A stretch of 64,000 nt of DNA from JABMMZ01 sp040386935 (GCA_040386935.1 JAZKEQ010000034.1:1-64000); one strand, 5' to 3'; counted from the first letter of the stretch, positions 16,330-26,098 are shown. The notes: generated by a model not told the origin, from the sequence alone. A program made the numbers and translations.

Positions 16330-17236
16330 GTATTTAAAACATTCCGCTATCGACCGCCTTCGCTGGGATACCACTATTCGCAATAGTTTTAATGGATTGG
16401 TGTACGGCTATTCCTGGTTTTTGGATGCCATGGCCGGCAATAAATGGGATGCCCTGGTGGTGGATGATTACAAAGCAGTATTCCCATTGGTGTGGAACCG
16501 CAAGTACGGCATCTGCTATTTGTATCAACCTTTTTTTACCCAACAACTGGGTGTTTTTTCGACATCAGAAATTTCAACTGAAATGATGAATGCTTGTATT
16601 GAAGCTATTCCGCGCAAGTTCCGATTCTGGAATTTTCACCTCAATACAGAGAATAGTTTTTATACACCTGATACAGGTTTCATTACACGTACCACTTACT
16701 GCATTGCATTGAATCAGCCCTATCCATTGATATACAATCAATACAACGATGATGCGAAAAAGAATTTGGCACGCATTGCCATGAAGGAATACACCATTAG
16801 CAATGAGATACCGGTAGAAAAAGTAGCCGAAGTGTTTTTTGCAGCTTATGGGTCGCATTACCCTGATAACAATCAGTTGAGCGCAAAAATCATTAACTGC
16901 GCCCATCAGGCCTTGCAGTATAAAATGGGCTTTACAAAAGCAATTTATGGCGGTGACGGACAATTGTGGTGTGCGGGTTTTTTCTTCAAGTCGCACAACA
17001 TCATTCACTATGCCATGGCAGCACCAACTGCTGAAGGGAAGCGATTTGGCGCAACGCACTTACTGATAGACAGCGTGTTAAAAGAATATGCGGATACGGC
17101 CTACACATTCGACTTCGAAGGCTCGGATATACCCTCTGTCGCGTATTTTTATGCCAAGTTTGGCCCGGTGCCCCGTTACTATTTGCAAATTACCAATAAC
17201 CGATTGCCTTGGTGGGCAAGGCTTTTCAAGAAATAA
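16319..17236 (+). CDS. GNAT/FemAB-like acyltransferase
   Basis: A 305-residue cytoplasmic protein. The C-terminal half has the acyltransferase features MGFTKAIYGGDGQLWCAGFF and ATHLLIDSVLKEYADTAYTF, then FDFEGSDIPSVAYFYAKFG, the last being typical of FemAB/GNAT-fold proteins in exopolysaccharide clusters. It starts inside the end of the deacetylase gene. The pairing of a deacetylase with an N-acyltransferase suggests remodelling of an amino sugar on a surface glycan; this is inference from context. Confidence 0.7.
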   Translation: MKIEYLKHSAIDRLRWDTTIRNSFNGLVYGYSWFLDAMAGNKWDALVVDDYKAVFPLVWNRKYGICYLYQPFFTQQLGVFSTSEISTEMMNACIEAIPRKFRFWNFHLNTENSFYTPDTGFITRTTYCIALNQPYPLIYNQYNDDAKKNLARIAMKEYTISNEIPVEKVAEVFFAAYGSHYPDNNQLSAKIINCAHQALQYKMGFTKAIYGGDGQLWCAGFFFKSHNIIHYAMAAPTAEGKRFGATHLLIDSVLKEYADTAYTFDFEGSDIPSVAYFYAKFGPVPRYYLQITNNRLPWWARLFKK

Positions 17237-17334
17237 AGCGCTCATTTTGACAGTAAAAATCTCAAGTATTTTTTAAGGAAACCAATTTCCATAAAAAAAC
17301 AATATTTTCGCATCATCATTTAGTTTTTCGAAAC

Positions 17335-19221
17335 ATGTTAAAAAAAGACCCGGATTTTAAGTCGCTGCACGAATTTCTACTCAATTCTGCCAATGTCATT
17401 CACAATCCTGACAGAGAGTTTTTATTTGAAAAGGTGGATGGGCAATACAAGAGTATTACTTATCGTGAAACATTTTTAAACATTGAAAAATGGGCGGCCT
17501 ATTTGTACAAGACAGGCATCAGAAAAAATGATAAAGTAGCGCTCATTATGGAGAACGGTCCTGAGTTCGTTTACATCGACCAGGCGCTTCAAAAATTAGG
17601 CGCAGTTAATGTTTCGATATTCCCGACTTTAACGGCAGAAGAAACTGCTTTTATATTAAACGACAGCAACAGTAAATTGCTGTATGTAGGAACACCGTTT
17701 CTGTATAAGAAATTTTTAAAAATAGAAAAAGATTGCCCATCCGTTCAGCAAGTATTTTTAGCTTTCGACAGTAAAGAAACTACTGATAAATTCAGATTGG
17801 TAAAAGATGTGAAGGCAGAAGGCGAACAATTATGGCCGACACTTAAAAATGATATCGAAGCCATATTGCCAACCATTGGTCACAATGACTTAAGTGCATT
17901 GATTTATACCAGCGGAACAACAGGGGTGCCAAAAGGCGCTATGCTCAGTCATTACAACTTTATGAGCAATTGTTATGATGGTAAAGAATTGTGCAGTTCC
18001 ATCAATCAAGACGACCGCTTTTTATCTTTCCTGCCCTTGAGTCACGTATATGAGCGCATGGTGGGTTATTATTTGCCAACATATATTGGTGCTCAAATTG
18101 CTTATACAGAAAGCATAGAAAAAATATCTCAAAATTTTCAGGAAATACATCCTACCATTATGGCCTGTGTGCCGCGTTTACTCGAAAGACTGGAAGGTCG
18201 TATAAGAGGCAATGCAGTAGATAAAGGCGGCATTGCAACCAAAATATTCTTCTGGAGTCTAAAGGTGGGTGAACAACACCGCAATACATTGGAACAAGGC
18301 AAAACACCGGGATTATTTTTGAAATTAAAACACGCAATAGCCGAAAAATTGGTATTCAGTAAAATAAAGGAAAAGCTGGGTGGCCGACTGAAATTATTGG
18401 TTTCAGGAGGTGGTGCATTACCGCAACACGTGGGTGAGTTTTTTGGAAATATTGGCATCAGATGTCAGCAAGGTTATGGGTTAACAGAAACCTCGCCATT
18501 TGTATCTGTGAATGAATTTGAAAGACAGGTACACGGTACCAGCGGTCGAGTGGCACCAAGACAACAAGTGGCCATTCAAAACATCGATACCATGGAAATT
18601 ATTACGGTGCAAAGCTATGATAGTTTTCACCCTGAGTTCGAAAGTGCTGAAGGTGAGATACTGTGCAAAGGCCCCAATATTATGTTAGGGTACTACAACA
18701 ATCCTGAAGAAACAGCCATCGTAATGGACAAAGAAGGTTGGTTTCACACAGGCGATATCGGCAAGTTTGAAAAAGGCTACCTGAAAATAACGGATCGTTT
18801 AAAGAACATGCTGAAAACGAGTCTTGGTAAAAATATTTATCCGACACCTATAGAGAATAACTACTTGCAAAGCGAACGCATTGAGCAGATATTTATAGTT
18901 GGTGATAAGCGCGAGTTTGTAACAGCTATTGTGGTGCCTAAAGAAGATCACCTCAAGAAATTTTTTGGATTGAACGATGCCTTTTTCGAAGATGAAAATC
19001 CGATAGCAGATGATGAGCAAATCAAGAATTGGTTGGAGGAAGATTTGAAGAAATTGTCGCAACAATTAGCCAATTACAGTCGTATCAAAGATTTTGTTAT
19101 TAAGCGCAAACCATTCTCTGTTGAAAGCGGAGAGCTTACAGTAACGCTGAAACAGAAGCGAAAATTCATTGAACAGAAATACAGCAATTGGATTGAACAA
19201 TTGTACACTAAAACAGCTTAA
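17335..19221 (+). CDS. long-chain acyl-CoA synthetase (AMP-forming)
   Basis: A 628-residue AMP-binding enzyme that activates fatty acids with ATP and CoA. Motifs include ALIYTSGTTGVPKGAMLSHY (the P-loop), RFLSFLPLSHVYERM, QQGYGLTETSPFVSVNEF, GWFHTGDIGKFEKGYLKITD and the C-terminal KNMLKTSLGKNIYPTPIEN. The length and the long insert fit the FadD15/long-chain group. It is a single gene with 98 bases of upstream space containing a TATTTTCG that resembles a -7 element. Confidence 0.93.
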   Translation: MLKKDPDFKSLHEFLLNSANVIHNPDREFLFEKVDGQYKSITYRETFLNIEKWAAYLYKTGIRKNDKVALIMENGPEFVYIDQALQKLGAVNVSIFPTLTAEETAFILNDSNSKLLYVGTPFLYKKFLKIEKDCPSVQQVFLAFDSKETTDKFRLVKDVKAEGEQLWPTLKNDIEAILPTIGHNDLSALIYTSGTTGVPKGAMLSHYNFMSNCYDGKELCSSINQDDRFLSFLPLSHVYERMVGYYLPTYIGAQIAYTESIEKISQNFQEIHPTIMACVPRLLERLEGRIRGNAVDKGGIATKIFFWSLKVGEQHRNTLEQGKTPGLFLKLKHAIAEKLVFSKIKEKLGGRLKLLVSGGGALPQHVGEFFGNIGIRCQQGYGLTETSPFVSVNEFERQVHGTSGRVAPRQQVAIQNIDTMEIITVQSYDSFHPEFESAEGEILCKGPNIMLGYYNNPEETAIVMDKEGWFHTGDIGKFEKGYLKITDRLKNMLKTSLGKNIYPTPIENNYLQSERIEQIFIVGDKREFVTAIVVPKEDHLKKFFGLNDAFFEDENPIADDEQIKNWLEEDLKKLSQQLANYSRIKDFVIKRKPFSVESGELTVTLKQKRKFIEQKYSNWIEQLYTKTA

Positions 19222-19249
19222 TTTTACAGTCTGAAAACGCACACACAGA

Positions 19250-20293
19250 ATGCAAGAGTTTAAATTTGATTATTATCTGCTGGCAGCTCCCCTCAGTTTT
19301 GTCTTATTTGCATTTCTTTACCTCAGGTTAGCCAAATATTTCAATATCTATGATCATCCTGTAGGTCGAAGTTCACATATCAATAGAACCATTACTGGAT
19401 TCGGTATTTTTATTTTATATGGTCTGGCTGTTTATTGTATTTCATATCCCTATTACCTCAAGTCTTTTTTTATCATAGGTCTGGTTATGCTCAGCATCAT
19501 CAGCTTTATTGACGACATTGTTTTTATCAAGCATTTTATCCGCTTAATTTTTCAAGTATTTGCACTCACACTGTTAGCAATAGAATTGCCCTTTGATTAT
19601 ATCTCTGCTGAAAAATGGCCCACCATTATCGCTTGTGTGATATTGGGTATAGGTGTTTTAAATGCCTTTAATTTCATGGATGGCATCAATGGCATGCTGG
19701 GGTTGAATAGTTTGGTAATACTGCTTAGCTTTTGGTGGTTAAACGGCAATTCAGTTGATTTGGAAGGCCATAAAATAATGTTTGTAAGCCCTAACTTCAT
19801 TTACACAATGATTTTGGGTGTTATTACATTCTTATTCTTCAATTTGAGAACAAAGGCAAGGGTATTTGCAGGAGATGTGGGCAGTATCGGTTTAGCGTTC
19901 GTCATCTTTTATCTGATGATGAATTTGATTTTCAAAACAGGCAATTATGCATATCTGTTGTTGTTCTCAGTAATTGGGATTGATGCGGGATTAACGGTTA
20001 TTTATAAACTCATTGTAAGAGAAAATATTTTCGTGCCTCACCGCGATTTCTTATTCAAGAAACTGGTGCATGTGGGCAAAGAAAAACATTTAAAAATATC
20101 GGCTATTTATGCAGGTGTGCAGGCACTCATTTCAATAGTAGTGATTGTGTTGCCACTTCAGAAAAAATTATCGGCACAATTGAGCATACTCTTTATAGGC
20201 GTAGTATTGCTAGGCGGTATATACATATCCGTGCGCAATCGCTACACCAAGCAGCGCATTATTCGTATCAGAGAAATTGAGGATATTGAGTAG
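19250..20293 (+). CDS. MraY/WecA-family polyprenyl-phosphate sugar-1-phosphate transferase
   Basis: A 347-residue multi-pass membrane protein that starts O-antigen or other polyprenyl-linked glycans by moving a sugar-1-phosphate from a UDP-sugar to undecaprenyl phosphate. Visible motifs are SFIDDIVFIKHFIRL (the DD pair), LNAFNFMDGINGMLGLN, ARVFAGDVGSIGLAF and PHRDFLFKKLVH, all in family order. It lies 28 bases after the acyl-CoA ligase gene. Its last 26 bases overlap the end of the convergent E1 gene. Confidence 0.9.
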   Translation: MQEFKFDYYLLAAPLSFVLFAFLYLRLAKYFNIYDHPVGRSSHINRTITGFGIFILYGLAVYCISYPYYLKSFFIIGLVMLSIISFIDDIVFIKHFIRLIFQVFALTLLAIELPFDYISAEKWPTIIACVILGIGVLNAFNFMDGINGMLGLNSLVILLSFWWLNGNSVDLEGHKIMFVSPNFIYTMILGVITFLFFNLRTKARVFAGDVGSIGLAFVIFYLMMNLIFKTGNYAYLLLFSVIGIDAGLTVIYKLIVRENIFVPHRDFLFKKLVHVGKEKHLKISAIYAGVQALISIVVIVLPLQKKLSAQLSILFIGVVLLGGIYISVRNRYTKQRIIRIREIEDIE

Positions 20294-22667
20294 GATTGTA
20301 CTCGTGCATCAATTGATAAATAACAGTAAATATTTCCTCAGCATTAGGCTTTGAAAAATAGTCGCCATCGGTGCCATAAGCAGGACGGTGGGCTTTAGCT
20401 GTTATACTCAAAGGTTGTGCATCCAAATGCAGATAACCTTTTTGCTCTTCCAATACTTTTTGCATCATAAAGGCAGAAGCACCACCCGGCACATCTTCAT
20501 CAATGAATACCACCTTGTTGGTTTTTTTCAATGACTCCACTATGTTGTGATTGATATCGAACGGCAACAGTGTTTGCACATCTATCAGTTCGCATGAAAT
20601 ACCTTTCTCGTTTAATTTCACCATGGCATCCTGTATTACTCTCAAAGTGCTACCATAGCTCACGATTGTAACATCAGTACCGTGATTCAATACTTCAGGA
20701 ACACCAAATGGAACTGTAAATTCACCGATGTTAGAAGGCAATTGTTCTTTCAAACGGTAACCGTTCAAACACTCAACGACCAATGCAGGTTCATCAGCTT
20801 TTAACAATAAATTGTACATACCTGCTGCCTGTGTCATATTGCGGGGAACACATACATGCATGCCTCTAACAGCATTGATGATCATACCCATTGGCGAACC
20901 GCTGTGCCATATCCCTTCCAGTCTGTGGCCACGTGTTCTGATAATGATAGGCGTTTTCTGACCACCACGTGTTCTGTATTGCAAGGTCGCAATATCATCA
21001 CTCATAATTTGGATGGCGTATAACAGGTAATCCAGATATTGAATTTCAGCAATTGGACGTAAACCGCGCAATGCAGCGCCAATTCCCTGACCAATGATAC
21101 TGAGCTCGCGAATACCGGTATCGCTCACGCGCAACTCACCATATTTTTCTTGCATGCCAGCAAATCCCTGGTTCACGTCACCAATGGCACCTACGTCTTC
21201 GCCAAATGCAAACACACGTGGATCGCGGTCGAGGGCAGCATCAAAGCAAGCCAATACCACTTCTCTACCATCTACTATTTTACTGTCGTTGTACTCAGCT
21301 TTTATTTCAGGGAAAGCAAAAATATTGCTGTCTGATTCGCTGTGCAGGTAAGACGAGTAGCGTTCGAAGTTGGTATCTATAAAATCGAGGTAATATTGTT
21401 TGATGTTATTTCTTTCAGCAGTATTGTTGCCAATAGTAGCAGACAATACTTTGTGTAAAGCTGTTCCGATATCTTTTCTGATAACATCTCTGATAGATTT
21501 TAATTCTTTAACAGCATCAGCTGCAGAAGGGTGATCGATGGTATTCAGCAATTCAACAACTGTTGCTACTTCAGCTTTTATAGGGGCAACAAAATCATCC
21601 CATGCATTCTTTTTGCATTCGTTAACATGATTGATTGCATTGTTCTCAATGGTTTCCAATTCTTCGGCAGTTGCCAATTTATTTTCTTCCACCCATTCTT
21701 TCATTTTCTTTAAGCAATCGAAATCGGCTTCCCATTGCAGACGCTCTTTGCTCTTGTAGCGTTCGTGAGAACCTGAAGTACTGTGTCCCTGAGGTTGTGT
21801 TACTTCGGTAATGTGTATCAATACAGGGCGGTGATTGGTTCTGCAATGTGCCACTGCATCTCTGTATACCTGGCACAATTCAGCGTAATTCCATCCACGC
21901 GCTACAAAAATATCAACCCCTTCGCCTTTTTCATCGGAGTTAAAACCTTTTAAAATTTCACTGATGTTTTCTTTTGTAGTTTGGTATTTGGCCGGCACAG
22001 AAATACCGTAACCATCGTCCCAAACGCTCATGGCCATTGGTACTTGTAAAACACCTGCGGCATTAATCACTTCCCAAAATCCACCTTCACTGGTACTGGC
22101 ATTGCCAATGGTACCGAATGCTACTTCATTGCCTTTGTCTGAAAAATCAGTGTATTGGTGTAAAGCGGGATTTTGTCTGTATAATTTTGATGCCAGGGCA
22201 AGACCCAGTAAGCGGGGCATTTGACCTGCAGTTGGTGAAATATCTGAAGATGAATTGTAACGGTCGGTTTGTGGCATCCATTCGCCATTCATGTCGAGCA
22301 TGCGCGAACCGAAGTGACCGTTCATACTGCGACCGGCACTATTGGGTTCTGCTGTAATATCGGTATGCGCGTATAGTTGGGCAAAAAACTGTTGAATGGT
22401 ATTCATTCCCGTTGCAAACATGAAAGTTTGGTCGCGGTAGTAACCACTGCGCGTATCTCCGTGTTGAAAGGCTTTGGCCATGGCTATTTGTGCCACTTCC
22501 TTGCCATCACCAAAGATGCCGAATTTGGCCTTGCCCGTCAATACCTCTTTGCGGCCTAACAGACTCGCCTGACGGCTTTCGCAAGCCAGTTGATAATCTG
22601 CAAGCACTTCTTTCCTGAACGCTTCAAAATCTATTTGTTCCTTGTCTTTAGCCATATTCGTAGACAT
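20268..22667 (-). CDS. 2-oxoacid dehydrogenase E1, fused alpha and beta subunits
   Basis: A 799-residue thiamine-diphosphate enzyme of the branched-chain/2-oxoisovalerate type. The alpha part spans about residues 1-390 (AFGTIGNASTSEGGFWEVIN; MSVWDDGYGISVPAKYQT; the phosphorylation-loop-like HSTSGSHERYKS). A linker follows, then the beta part from about 465 to the end (RVFAFGEDVGAIGDVNQGF; RELSIIGQGIGAALRGLRP; VVFIDEDVPGGASAFM). It decarboxylates 2-oxoacids and passes the acyl group to a lipoyl E2. The single-chain fusion is common in Bacteroidota. No E2 or E3 gene is adjacent. Confidence 0.9.
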   Translation of the reverse strand: MSTNMAKDKEQIDFEAFRKEVLADYQLACESRQASLLGRKEVLTGKAKFGIFGDGKEVAQIAMAKAFQHGDTRSGYYRDQTFMFATGMNTIQQFFAQLYAHTDITAEPNSAGRSMNGHFGSRMLDMNGEWMPQTDRYNSSSDISPTAGQMPRLLGLALASKLYRQNPALHQYTDFSDKGNEVAFGTIGNASTSEGGFWEVINAAGVLQVPMAMSVWDDGYGISVPAKYQTTKENISEILKGFNSDEKGEGVDIFVARGWNYAELCQVYRDAVAHCRTNHRPVLIHITEVTQPQGHSTSGSHERYKSKERLQWEADFDCLKKMKEWVEENKLATAEELETIENNAINHVNECKKNAWDDFVAPIKAEVATVVELLNTIDHPSAADAVKELKSIRDVIRKDIGTALHKVLSATIGNNTAERNNIKQYYLDFIDTNFERYSSYLHSESDSNIFAFPEIKAEYNDSKIVDGREVVLACFDAALDRDPRVFAFGEDVGAIGDVNQGFAGMQEKYGELRVSDTGIRELSIIGQGIGAALRGLRPIAEIQYLDYLLYAIQIMSDDIATLQYRTRGGQKTPIIIRTRGHRLEGIWHSGSPMGMIINAVRGMHVCVPRNMTQAAGMYNLLLKADEPALVVECLNGYRLKEQLPSNIGEFTVPFGVPEVLNHGTDVTIVSYGSTLRVIQDAMVKLNEKGISCELIDVQTLLPFDINHNIVESLKKTNKVVFIDEDVPGGASAFMMQKVLEEQKGYLHLDAQPLSITAKAHRPAYGTDGDYFSKPNAEEIFTVIYQLMHEYNPTQYPQFL

Positions 22668-22886
22668 ACTGCAAAGGTAAGATTCATGGCGTATTTCACC
22701 AAACGCAAGAATTGATGAAAAAAGTCCTGATTCAGCACTAAAATATTCTGTTTTAAACGACCGAATTATGAAATGTCAAATGCTTGTAATTTCTTTGAAT
22801 AACAATAGATGTTCAGGGCAATTTGCCCATGTGTTTTAAAATAATTTGTCGTAATTGCCATGCAAAAGGGTCGCTTTTACACTTCA

Positions 22887-22914
22887 TTGGATAACAAATA
22901 CAGGCACATCTTTG
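22887..22914 (+). promoter_or_regulatory. Bacteroidota-type promoter (TTG N17 CATCTTTG)
   Basis: TTG at 22887-22889 and CATCTTTG at 22907-22914, separated by 17 bases, match the TTG / TAnnTTTG pattern with one mismatch. They lie 28 bases before the ATG of the SRPBCC gene. The rest of 22668-22886 shows no gene. Confidence 0.5.
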
Positions 22915-22941
22915 TAACATAAAATCTTAATAAAAAATAAT

Positions 22942-23367
22942 ATGGAACAAGCACAAACAATTACCGTAGAATGCACAGTGAATGCACCGGTAGAAAAAGT
23001 ATGGACATTATGGTCAGAACCACAACATATCACCCAATGGACCAATGCATCAGATGACTGGCACACGCCTTCTGCAGTTAATGATTTGCGTGTTGGTGGA
23101 GAATTTACAACCCGCATGGAAGCCAAAGACGGCAGTTTCGGATTTGATTTCGGTGGTGTTTACGACAGGGTTGATCATAACGAACGCATTGATTACACAA
23201 TGGGTGACGGTCGTAAAGTGACCATTGCTTTTGTAAGCGAAGGTGGTGCTACAAAAATTATTGAAACATTTGATCCTGAAGGCGAAAATCCTATCGAGAT
23301 GCAGAGAGAAGGCTGGCAGGCGATTATGAACAATTTCAAAAAATACGCTGAATCAACCACTGCATAA
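22942..23367 (+). CDS. SRPBCC (AHSA1/START-like) family protein
   Basis: A 141-residue protein with the Bet v 1-like pattern: an N-terminal VECTVNAPVEKVWTLWSEPQ with ITQWTNASDDWH, the central DLRVGGEFTTRMEAKDG, then IIETFDPEGENP and a C-terminal helix (MQREGWQAIMNNFKKYAES). AHSA1-type proteins have a hydrophobic ligand pocket; most bacterial members have no known substrate. It is the first gene of a plus-strand group running to 25228. Confidence 0.9.
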   Translation: MEQAQTITVECTVNAPVEKVWTLWSEPQHITQWTNASDDWHTPSAVNDLRVGGEFTTRMEAKDGSFGFDFGGVYDRVDHNERIDYTMGDGRKVTIAFVSEGGATKIIETFDPEGENPIEMQREGWQAIMNNFKKYAESTTA

Positions 23368-23422
23368 TTAATTTGGCAGTCGGGTCGCGGTCGGCTATTT
23401 TTGAATAGTAATACATCAAACA

Positions 23423-23794
23423 ATGGATCAACAATATAATTATGTCACAAAACTCGATGTGAAATTCGAGCATCTCGAACGCATGGATATTCCTGAAATG
23501 GTAAAAGCATGCACCGATAAATGGTTCAACGAAACCCTCACAAAGGTGAATGATAGTGTGGTGAGAATAGGTATCGTTGAAGGCGAATACCACTGGCACA
23601 AGCACGATAATGACGATGAGTTTTTCTTTGTGCTGGAAGGTCAGTTATTAATCGATCTCGAAGACCAAACCATTGAATTGAATCCTGGTCAGGGTGTGAC
23701 TATAACGAAGGGTGTGATGCACCGCCCCAGAGCACCGAAAAAAACGGTGATGCTGATGGTGGAAACCAGTGCCATACAACCGACAGGAGATTAA
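23423..23794 (+). CDS. cupin domain protein
   Basis: A 123-residue single-domain cupin. Motif 1 (EYHWHKHDNDDEFFFVLEG) has the HxH...E metal ligands, and motif 2 (PGQGVTITKGVMHRPRAPK) has the final His. It may bind a metal and act as a small isomerase or dioxygenase or as a sensor; substrate unknown. It lies 55 bases after the SRPBCC gene and 15 before the next gene. Confidence 0.9.
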   Translation: MDQQYNYVTKLDVKFEHLERMDIPEMVKACTDKWFNETLTKVNDSVVRIGIVEGEYHWHKHDNDDEFFFVLEGQLLIDLEDQTIELNPGQGVTITKGVMHRPRAPKKTVMLMVETSAIQPTGD

Positions 23795-23809
23795 CTAATA
23801 ACATAGTAG

Positions 23810-24103
23810 ATGGCTAAGCAAGGGCAATTGAAAATTTGCAGTAAAGGACACGCGTTTTATAAAAGCAGCAGTTGTCCTGTGTGTCCGATTTGTGAAAAAG
23901 AACGACAACCTGAAGCTGATTTTTTAAAGCGACTTTCGGCACCTGCAAGAAGGGCATTAGAGGGTATGGGTATTCATACGCTCGAACAGTTGGCCATGTT
24001 TACAGAGAAAGAATTATTGGCGCGACATGGTATGGGCCCTGCAAGTATGCCGATACTGAAACAAGCCCTTGCATCAAAAGGATTACATTTTAAAGAACAA
24101 TAA
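23810..24103 (+). CDS. zinc-ribbon plus helix-hairpin-helix protein (RNAP alpha-CTD-like)
   Basis: A 97-residue protein. The N-terminal part has a likely metal site (CSKGHAFYKSSSCPVCPICE). The C-terminal 55 residues (SAPARRALEGMGIHTLEQLA, then HGMGPASMPILKQAL) match the helix-hairpin-helix fold of the RNA polymerase alpha C-terminal domain. Such small proteins are often annotated RNAP alpha-CTD domain proteins. It probably binds DNA or another protein; a real link to transcription is not shown. Confidence 0.75.
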   Translation: MAKQGQLKICSKGHAFYKSSSCPVCPICEKERQPEADFLKRLSAPARRALEGMGIHTLEQLAMFTEKELLARHGMGPASMPILKQALASKGLHFKEQ

Positions 24104-24113
24104 CAATTAAAGC

Positions 24114-24509
24114 ATGGCCAAACAAACAGGCAAGGAAAAATTGACAGACGAACAAGAAGTCGAGTTGTATATGGCTGCCCTAGAGCATCCGTTAAAGAGA
24201 GGTATTGAGACACTGCGAACTTTGATAAAAAGTACGCATCCCGCCATCAAAGAAAGAATTAAATGGAATGCCCCGAGTTACTACTGCCCGGTAGATTTTT
24301 TAACCTTTGGTCCTCTCAAAAAAGGCGGCAATTCCATCATGTTGGTATTTCATCATCCTCACATAGTTGAAATTCAATCTGCGTTGTTAGAAGGTGCCTA
24401 TAAAGACAGGCGTTTGGTGACTTTAAACAGTCTGGAGGAAATTGAAACAAACCAAAAAGAATTGGTTAGAATTATTAAGGAATTGGTAAGCGTTATTCAG
24501 GCAAAATGA
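24114..24509 (+). CDS. DUF1801 domain protein
   Basis: A 131-residue protein with the DUF1801 (YdhG-like) layout: HPLKRGIETLRTLIKSTHPA near the N-terminus, the invariant-looking ERIKWNAPSYYC, and KKGGNSIMLVFHHPH. Function unknown for the family. Its stop overlaps the AlkD-like gene start by 4 bases (ATGA), so the two are coupled. Confidence 0.85.
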   Translation: MAKQTGKEKLTDEQEVELYMAALEHPLKRGIETLRTLIKSTHPAIKERIKWNAPSYYCPVDFLTFGPLKKGGNSIMLVFHHPHIVEIQSALLEGAYKDRRLVTLNSLEEIETNQKELVRIIKELVSVIQAK

Positions 24510-25228
24510 AATTAACGGCAATAGAATTTGAAAAGCGATTGAAGGCCTTGCAGTCTGACAGCGAACTGGAAAAAATACAGAAGTTTTTCAAGTCGGGCGA
24601 AGGTCAATATAGCGAAGGTGATGTGTTCATAGCCGTACGCATGGGCGATGTGTTTAATCTTGCCAAGGAATTTATAGAAATGCCACTTGATGAAGTTGAA
24701 ATACTATTAGAAAGTGCGATTCATGAAATGCGTGTAGGCGCTGTCAGTATTATGGATTTCAGAGCACGCAAAAAGAAAATAACTGAAGCAGAATACAAGG
24801 CACTGTTTGATTTATATATTAGGCGACACGACCGCATTAATAATTGGGATTTGGTTGACCGTTCAGCACAATATGTGGTAGGGGGATATTTGTATAACAA
24901 GTCCAGAGATATTTTGTATCAACTGGCAGAATCAGACAACATGTGGGAGAGGAGAACAGCCATTGTCAGCACTTCATTTTTTCTTCGCAAGAAAGAAGTG
25001 GGCGATACGTTTAAAATAGCAGAAATACTCTTGCATGATACCGAAGATTTGATTCATAAAGCCACAGGCGGATGGATAAGAGAAGCCGGTAAGCAAGCTC
25101 CGGTGATATTAAGGGAATTCTTGAACCGCTATGCAGCAACAATGCCCCGCACAACGTTGCGTTATGCCATCGAGCATTTTGATAAAAGTGAAAAAGCACT
25201 TTATATGGGCATGGCTAAAGCCCAATAG
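24506..25228 (+). CDS. DNA alkylation repair protein (AlkD-like)
   Basis: A 240-residue all-helical HEAT-like repeat protein. Family features are GDVFIAVRMGDVFNLAKEF at the N-terminus, INNWDLVDRSAQYVVGGYL (with the conserved W-D pair), NMWERRTAIVSTSFFLRK, and KATGGWIREAGKQ. AlkD-type glycosylases remove bulky or charged N3/N7 alkyl purines without base flipping. It ends the five-gene group and converges on the VanZ gene. Confidence 0.93.
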   Translation: MKLTAIEFEKRLKALQSDSELEKIQKFFKSGEGQYSEGDVFIAVRMGDVFNLAKEFIEMPLDEVEILLESAIHEMRVGAVSIMDFRARKKKITEAEYKALFDLYIRRHDRINNWDLVDRSAQYVVGGYLYNKSRDILYQLAESDNMWERRTAIVSTSFFLRKKEVGDTFKIAEILLHDTEDLIHKATGGWIREAGKQAPVILREFLNRYAATMPRTTLRYAIEHFDKSEKALYMGMAKAQ

Positions 25229-25237
25229 CAATTGTAT

Positions 25238-25648
25238 TTAATTTTCTTCTAAAAATTTGAGGTTGCCGTATACACTGTGAAACATCAGTATGCCCAGTGC
25301 TGCACCCACTACATCTGCTATAAAATCCCAATAATCGGCAGTGCGCCCAACGACTACATACAATTGATATAATTCAATAAACAAGCCATAGGCAATCGCA
25401 AGAATAAAAGACAATAATCTTATTTTATTGATCATAAAAGGAAAACGCCAGTATTTGACGAATCCGAGAATGAGAAAATAAACGAGTGCAGAAAATATAA
25501 AAGCGTGACCTAATTTATCGGTTGGAATAAACCCCAATAATTTTACTGACGAAAATCCACCGGTACTGCTGGTGCACAATACAAAAATAAATACCGCCCA
25601 TAATACAGAGGGGATCTGGTATTTAAATATGGCAACAGCTTTTTTCAA
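25238..25648 (-). CDS. VanZ family membrane protein
   Basis: A 136-residue protein with four hydrophobic segments. The KLGHAFIFSALVYFLI and ADYWDFIADVVGAALGIL blocks are typical of VanZ-like proteins (conserved H and D near the membrane face). Function is poorly defined in the family; the original member affects glycopeptide resistance. It starts 9 bases after gcvH, so the two are cotranscribed. Confidence 0.85.
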   Translation of the reverse strand: MKKAVAIFKYQIPSVLWAVFIFVLCTSSTGGFSSVKLLGFIPTDKLGHAFIFSALVYFLILGFVKYWRFPFMINKIRLLSFILAIAYGLFIELYQLYVVVGRTADYWDFIADVVGAALGILMFHSVYGNLKFLEEN

Positions 25649-25657
25649 GGCCGGGTA

Positions 25658-26038
25658 TTAGTGTCCGATCAATGCCTTGTAGGCAGCGGCATCTAACAAT
25701 TCACTCACTTCACCTTCATTGCTCAACGCAATTTTTACCATCCAACCACCAGTGTATGGGTCAGAATTGATGAGTTCAGGATTGCTTTCCAAAGCAGGAT
25801 TTACTTCAGTAATTTCACCTGATACAGGCATGAATAAATCACTTACAGTTTTAACAGCTTCAACGGTACCAAAAGTAGCATCTTTAGCTAAAGTCTGGCC
25901 TTTGGTTTCTATTTCCACGAATACGATATCACCCAATTCGCCCTGAGCAAATTCTGTAATACCTACAGTTGCTATATTGCCTTCGATGCTGATCCACTCG
26001 TGTTCTTTTGTGTACTTTAAATTTTCAGGAAAGTTCAT
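25658..26038 (-). CDS. gcvH: glycine cleavage system H protein
   Basis: A 126-residue carrier that shuttles the aminomethyl group between P, T and L proteins. The lipoyl-lysine site is K63 in FGTVEAVKTVSDLFMPVSG. The N-terminus (MNFPENLKYTKEHEWI) and the C-terminal NSDPYTGGWMVKI are canonical and full length. The other glycine cleavage genes are not adjacent. Confidence 0.97.
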   Translation of the reverse strand: MNFPENLKYTKEHEWISIEGNIATVGITEFAQGELGDIVFVEIETKGQTLAKDATFGTVEAVKTVSDLFMPVSGEITEVNPALESNPELINSDPYTGGWMVKIALSNEGEVSELLDAAAYKALIGH

Positions 26039-26098
26039 TATATTATTTTTGATTTTAAATTTTTGATTGTTGATTTTTAGTGGCTTTGTGCTGTAGGA

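Noticed and set aside
20268..20293. Frameshift or assembly error at the overlap of two convergent genes
   Set aside because: Both C-termini look complete for their families; a short convergent overlap is enough.
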